DNA of 64,000 nucleotides, from positions 2,604,001 through 2,668,000 of the forward strand of contig CAXXKX010000003.1 of NCBI GenBank assembly GCA_963676655.2, in the 5' to 3' direction. The position numbers were made by a program, and so were the translations under genes. Position 1 is the first letter of the stretch. Each line of letters starts with the position of its first letter. Below are positions 61,225 to 64,000 of this stretch, piece by piece. The notes under the pieces were generated by a model. The model was given only the letters and a program-made list of their open reading frames with translations. It was not told where the DNA came from and made no database searches. The DNA comes from G963676655 sp963676655. GTDB lineage: Bacteria > Verrucomicrobiota > Lentisphaeria > Victivallales > Victivallaceae.

Positions 61225-61259
61225 ATAACCATTACGAAAAATACTATAACTATTACGAA
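61225..61259. promoter_or_regulatory. 21-bp-spaced direct repeat, AraC-type operator candidate
   Basis: ATAACCATTACGAA (61225) and ATAACTATTACGAA (61246) repeat with a 21-bp period, two helical turns. They lie between the divergent araC and ADP-ribosylglycohydrolase genes, the second copy ending 9 bp before the araC start. Confidence 0.65.
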
Positions 61260-61267
61260 GAAATATC

Positions 61268-62152
61268 ATGAGTGATTTAATAACCACGCGAGCGTATCGG
61301 CTCAAGGATTTGACGGGCGACTTTCCATTGTTCATCCAGAAAAGCAATACTAAAAATCATGTTCTTCACGGTCATGATTTTACCGAATTGGTAATAGTCG
61401 AATACGGTAAAGGGATTCATTTTACCTCAAGTTCGCGTCACCTGATCACGACCGGGGATGTGCTGGTAATTCCCCGGGGAACAAAACACGGTTATGAAAA
61501 TTCTGAAAGACTGCAAATAACCAATCTCGTGTTTGATTTGTCACTGCTGGATTCATTGCCGGCAACGTTTCGCCATATTTCCGGTTTCCAGTCGCTCTTT
61601 TTGCTGAGTCCGCTGCAACGGAAAAGGAAAATTACTCAAAAGGGCTTTTTGACGCTGGCTCCGGAACAATTGAATCATGTCAAGCATTTAACCGGCAGGA
61701 TGGTGCAGGAACTGCAAAAAAAAGAAACCGGTTATCAGGCCGTTTGTGTTCTTGTTCTGGCCGATCTGATAATTTTTCTATCGCGACAGGCGGCAAAGCA
61801 TGACTTAGCCGTGCACAGCAATAAGTTGGCCAACGCGCTTTCCTATATGGAAAAGCATTATGCTGAGCCGGTTTCATTGGAGCAGCTAAGTCGGGCGGCT
61901 AAACTGTCGCCCCGGAATTTTCAGCAAATATTCAAGGACTATCTCGGCGTCAGCCCGTTTCATCATTTGATCAATGTCCGGCTCCAGCATGCCGGAAAAC
62001 TGCTTCGGGATACTGATCTGAACATTGGAGAGATTGCCTATTCAACCGGTTTCCGTGACAGCGCCTATTTTGCCCGGCAGTTTAAAAAAGTTTTCAGGAC
62101 CTCGCCATCCCATTACCGCAAAGAAGCAATCAACGATTTCAGGAACCAATAA
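61268..62152 (+). CDS. AraC-family transcriptional regulator
   Basis: 294 residues. An N-terminal cupin sensor (HGHDFTELVIVEYGKGIHF, GDVLVIPRGTKHGYEN) is followed by two helix-turn-helix motifs: LEQLSRAAKLSPRNFQQIFKDYLGVSPFHHLINVRLQHAGKLL (read in parts) and LNIGEIAYSTGFRDSAYFARQFKKVF. It should sense a sugar and activate the divergent ADP-ribosylglycohydrolase/DUF4838 genes through the repeat at 61225-61259. The GAAGAA before the ATG is a weak ribosome-binding site that overlaps the second operator copy. Confidence 0.93.
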   Translation: MSDLITTRAYRLKDLTGDFPLFIQKSNTKNHVLHGHDFTELVIVEYGKGIHFTSSSRHLITTGDVLVIPRGTKHGYENSERLQITNLVFDLSLLDSLPATFRHISGFQSLFLLSPLQRKRKITQKGFLTLAPEQLNHVKHLTGRMVQELQKKETGYQAVCVLVLADLIIFLSRQAAKHDLAVHSNKLANALSYMEKHYAEPVSLEQLSRAAKLSPRNFQQIFKDYLGVSPFHHLINVRLQHAGKLLRDTDLNIGEIAYSTGFRDSAYFARQFKKVFRTSPSHYRKEAINDFRNQ

Positions 62153-62309
62153 ACCGTCACTACATTGGTTTACTTTTCTTTGCCATTCAGTAAATAATAC
62201 AGCAACTGATTTTATGTTTTAACTTAAGTTGTTTGTATACAGTGCTTTGTTAATTATTTAAAGTCAAGCGTAGTGATATTTTATCATGATGTATTTAAAG
62301 AAAGTCACG

Positions 62310-62338
62310 TTGACATTCCATGTCATGGCAATTATATT
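62310..62338 (+). promoter_or_regulatory. Consensus sigma-70 promoter of the second AraC gene
   Basis: TTGACA (62310-62315), 17-bp spacer, TATATT (62333-62338). The expected start of transcription near 62345 lies downstream of the ATG at 62320, so that ATG cannot be the start codon. Confidence 0.75.
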
Positions 62339-62385
62339 CGGAAAAATGGAAATCTATGAAGCAGCCGATCGTATTCCGGAGCAAA

Positions 62386-63327
62386 ATGTCGAATCAGTCT
62401 TACTATATAGAACAAGTTAAACATTTTAATTCAGTGACCAGCCGGGCGTTGTCGATCAGCGCTTCCACTACCTTGCCGTTGGAAGAACTGGAGATCGGGA
62501 TTTTAAGTTATCACCGGTATTTTGGCGCTCCGGGAACAAGAATCGAGGAGCATGAGCATCCGAATTATGAATTGTCCGTGATGGAAATCGGCGAAATGGT
62601 TTCCAGCTGCGAAGGGCATGACATTGTTTGTACCCCTGAAAACAAAAATATACTGTTTATTCCTCCCGCAATTTTGCATCATCGGGTTTTCGGGGACGGG
62701 GAAGTAAATATTAATGTTACTCTGGTTTTTACCATTTCCGGGCATACCGCGAATTCCAGATTGCTTTGCGCGAAATTGGCCGATCAGATTGCCGCCGGGG
62801 GATACTGTATGAAATTATCCCCGCAGCTGAATAATATTTTTCAGGATATTAAACGTCAGGCGGAAGCGGACAAGCCGTTGACCGGGATTGCGGTCAGATA
62901 TTTATTGCAGGGGTTTATTACGGTTTTTTTCCAGGAAAATTTTCCTGAACTTTTTTCCGCGCCTGACAAGGCAAAATTGCTTGACCAGTTTGATTTTGAG
63001 GATAACCGGGTTGAAGTGATCAAACGAGCGCTTGTCTCTCTGATGAATTCTCAACAGAATACATTAAAAGCATTGCAAGAAACTTTTAAAATGAGCCCTC
63101 AGCATCTGAACCGGATTTTCAAGCGGGAAACCGGTATGACGATTACCGAATATCAAACAAGGCAGAAACTTATTCATGCGAAAAATTTGTTGACCGAAAC
63201 AAATATCTCCATTTCGGAAATCGCACATGCCCTCGGTTTCAGAAGCCTTGTCCGCTTTTCCTGTTTTTTCAAAGAAAAGCAGGGGTGTCCTCCATCGTAT
63301 TTCAGAAGCGCGAATAAATCAGTTTAA
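62386..63327 (+). CDS. AraC-family transcriptional regulator
   Basis: 313 residues. Cupin-like N-terminus (RIEEHEHPNYELSVMEIGEMVSSCEGHDIVCTPEN, read in parts; FIPPAILHHRVFG) and C-terminal AraC DNA-binding domain (TLKALQETFKMSPQHLNRIFKRETGMTITEYQTRQKL in parts; ISISEIAHALGFRSLVRFSCFFKEKQG). I chose ATG 62386 because GGAG is just upstream and the promoter lies at 62310-62338; ATG 62356 is possible but would leave an 11-base leader. By location it should control the sialidase gene at 63520, whose upstream region carries a repeated site. Confidence 0.85.
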   Translation: MSNQSYYIEQVKHFNSVTSRALSISASTTLPLEELEIGILSYHRYFGAPGTRIEEHEHPNYELSVMEIGEMVSSCEGHDIVCTPENKNILFIPPAILHHRVFGDGEVNINVTLVFTISGHTANSRLLCAKLADQIAAGGYCMKLSPQLNNIFQDIKRQAEADKPLTGIAVRYLLQGFITVFFQENFPELFSAPDKAKLLDQFDFEDNRVEVIKRALVSLMNSQQNTLKALQETFKMSPQHLNRIFKRETGMTITEYQTRQKLIHAKNLLTETNISISEIAHALGFRSLVRFSCFFKEKQGCPPSYFRSANKSV

Positions 63328-63407
63328 GATTTTTCTTCCTTTAAATTAATTTTCGGAAATGCCTGCCGCCTTCAGCCAATTATCATTGCTTCTTCTTTTT
63401 ATACCAG

Positions 63408-63441
63408 ATGTTCACAATTAAAAAACAATGTTCATAAACAT
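63408..63441. promoter_or_regulatory. Repeated ATGTTCA site upstream of the sialidase gene
   Basis: ATGTTCA at 63408 and 63428, 20 bp apart. The second copy is part of the perfect inverted repeat ATGTTCATAAACAT. It lies about 50 to 80 bp before the expected transcription start of the promoter at 63455, a usual place for an AraC-type activator. Confidence 0.55.
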
Positions 63442-63454
63442 AAAATATTTGATA

Positions 63455-63483
63455 TTGCCAATTATGACTGCAAGAGGTATAAT
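63455..63483 (+). promoter_or_regulatory. Promoter of the sialidase gene
   Basis: TTGCCA (63455-63460), 17-bp spacer, TATAAT (63478-63483); AAGGG before the ATG at 63520. Confidence 0.75.
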
Positions 63484-63519
63484 AAAATTACAAATCCAAA
63501 ATCTCAAGGGAAAAAATTT

Positions 63520-64000
63520 ATGATCTATTCAGAAGTAAAATATCAGCCTGAACAGTCAAAAACATATCTGGGCAGTCCCAGCATTATCCGACTGCCCGAC
63601 GAAACCCTGGTAGCCACACATGATTATTTCGGCGGTTTGCGGAATATTGAAGGCGAATGCGGTTTGAGCAGCGTCTACCGTTCCGAAGACAATGGTCAAA
63701 CCTGGGTAAATATAACCCATATAATTGGCGCTTTCTGGGGGACGCTTTTTTTGCATCGCAGAGCGCTTTATCATATCAGTATAAGTCAGGAATACGGTCA
63801 TGTGGTGATCCGGCGCAGCGATGACGGCGGATTTACCTGGACTGTTCCCAGAGACGACAAAAGCGGACTTTTGTTCAAGGCCGGCCCCAACTGGCAGGCT
63901 CCCAATTATCATTTTGGCGGCGCCACCTCAATTCTGGTTTACAACGACCGGATATATAAGGCGCTCGAAGATTTCAAATATCATCCGGATGGTCCAATCT
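63520..64000 (+). CDS. BNR-repeat exo-alpha-sialidase-like protein (partial, runs off the window)
   Basis: The first 160 residues of a six-bladed beta-propeller. LGSPSIIRLPDETLVATHDYFG contains the 'P-S-I-x-x-L-x-D-G-x-x-x' start of sialidase-type proteins, and Asp-boxes are visible: SEDNGQTW and SDDGGFTW (S-x-D-x-G-x-T-W). There is no signal peptide. Family members hydrolyse sialic-acid or related bonds, though many PVC homologs have other substrates. It follows an AraC regulator. Confidence 0.82.
   Translation, partial: MIYSEVKYQPEQSKTYLGSPSIIRLPDETLVATHDYFGGLRNIEGECGLSSVYRSEDNGQTWVNITHIIGAFWGTLFLHRRALYHISISQEYGHVVIRRSDDGGFTWTVPRDDKSGLLFKAGPNWQAPNYHFGGATSILVYNDRIYKALEDFKYHPDGPI

Noticed and set aside
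1..64000. CRISPR array or prophage
   Set aside because: No regularly spaced repeat with unique spacers and no phage structural or integrase genes were seen.

Overview
The window looks like a chromosomal segment of a Gram-negative bacterium of the Lentisphaerota/Verrucomicrobiota branch (PVC group). The basis is inference from content: an LPS inner-core (KDO) and Lpt operon, Cys-type sulfatases, a PL8 polysaccharide lyase, a DUF4838 protein, a prepilin-like protein with an H-X9-DG C-terminal motif, a GntR regulator fused to a solute-binding-protein domain, and several ~320-residue Y1 (REP-associated) transposases. I found no rRNA, tRNA or CRISPR array.

Layout. 1-3738 (+): cobalamin uptake and assembly, with the tail of a BtuF-like binding protein, a CobC/CobD-CobQ fusion and CbiB. 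3792-6472: transposase copy 1 and a split spermidine-synthase-like pair. 6462-11631 (-): tight housekeeping operon gatB, M42 peptidase, holA, glpK. 11953-16315 (-): orphan sensor kinase, CBM9-like lipoprotein, Sel1-repeat protein. 16445-19904 (+): transposase copy 2, nrdR with an overlapping ATP-cone protein, and an EFR1-type flavodoxin/ferredoxin. 20017-23148 (-): PL8 lyase. 23472-30976 (-): small membrane protein, rfaE1, kdsB, kdsA, kdsC, an LptC/LptA-like multi-repeat gene, lptB and hpf, ending in a clear terminator. 31130-37240 (+): miaA, transposase copy 3, sugar isomerase, GT39-like glycosyltransferase, MATE transporter. 37241-37730: a gene-free, possibly structured stretch. 37731-40079 (-): sodium:solute symporter.

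40438-48944 (-) is a polysaccharide-scavenging run (alpha-galactosidase, two sulfatases, an orphan oligopeptide-type ABC permease). Embedded in it is the most interesting object of the window: a radical SAM/SPASM protein with an N-terminal RRE/PqqD-like region, followed immediately by two genes whose products share a nearly identical N-terminal ~37 residues (MKIxGQSVTAPKMTYLHLAY, then AAKTLxPNP) joined to a transmembrane segment. I read this as a candidate peptide-modification (RiPP-like) cassette acting on membrane-anchored substrates.

49175-64000: a PlsC-like acyltransferase, transposase copy 4, then three carbohydrate regulons. The first is GntR-SBP fusion, prepilin-like protein and a 1308-residue glycosidase, with a consensus promoter whose -10 runs into three tandem 10-bp repeats. 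The second is an ADP-ribosylglycohydrolase-family protein plus a DUF4838 protein, divergent from an AraC regulator with a 21-bp-spaced direct repeat between them. The third is a second AraC regulator upstream of a BNR/sialidase gene with a consensus promoter and a repeated upstream site. The window ends inside the sialidase.

Several starts were moved downstream of the longest reading frame on ribosome-binding-site or promoter evidence (glpK, lptCA-like, miaA, radical SAM, both precursor-like genes, sulfatase 1, plsC, gntR, second araC). All functional calls are by recognition of motifs and family resemblance, not by database search.
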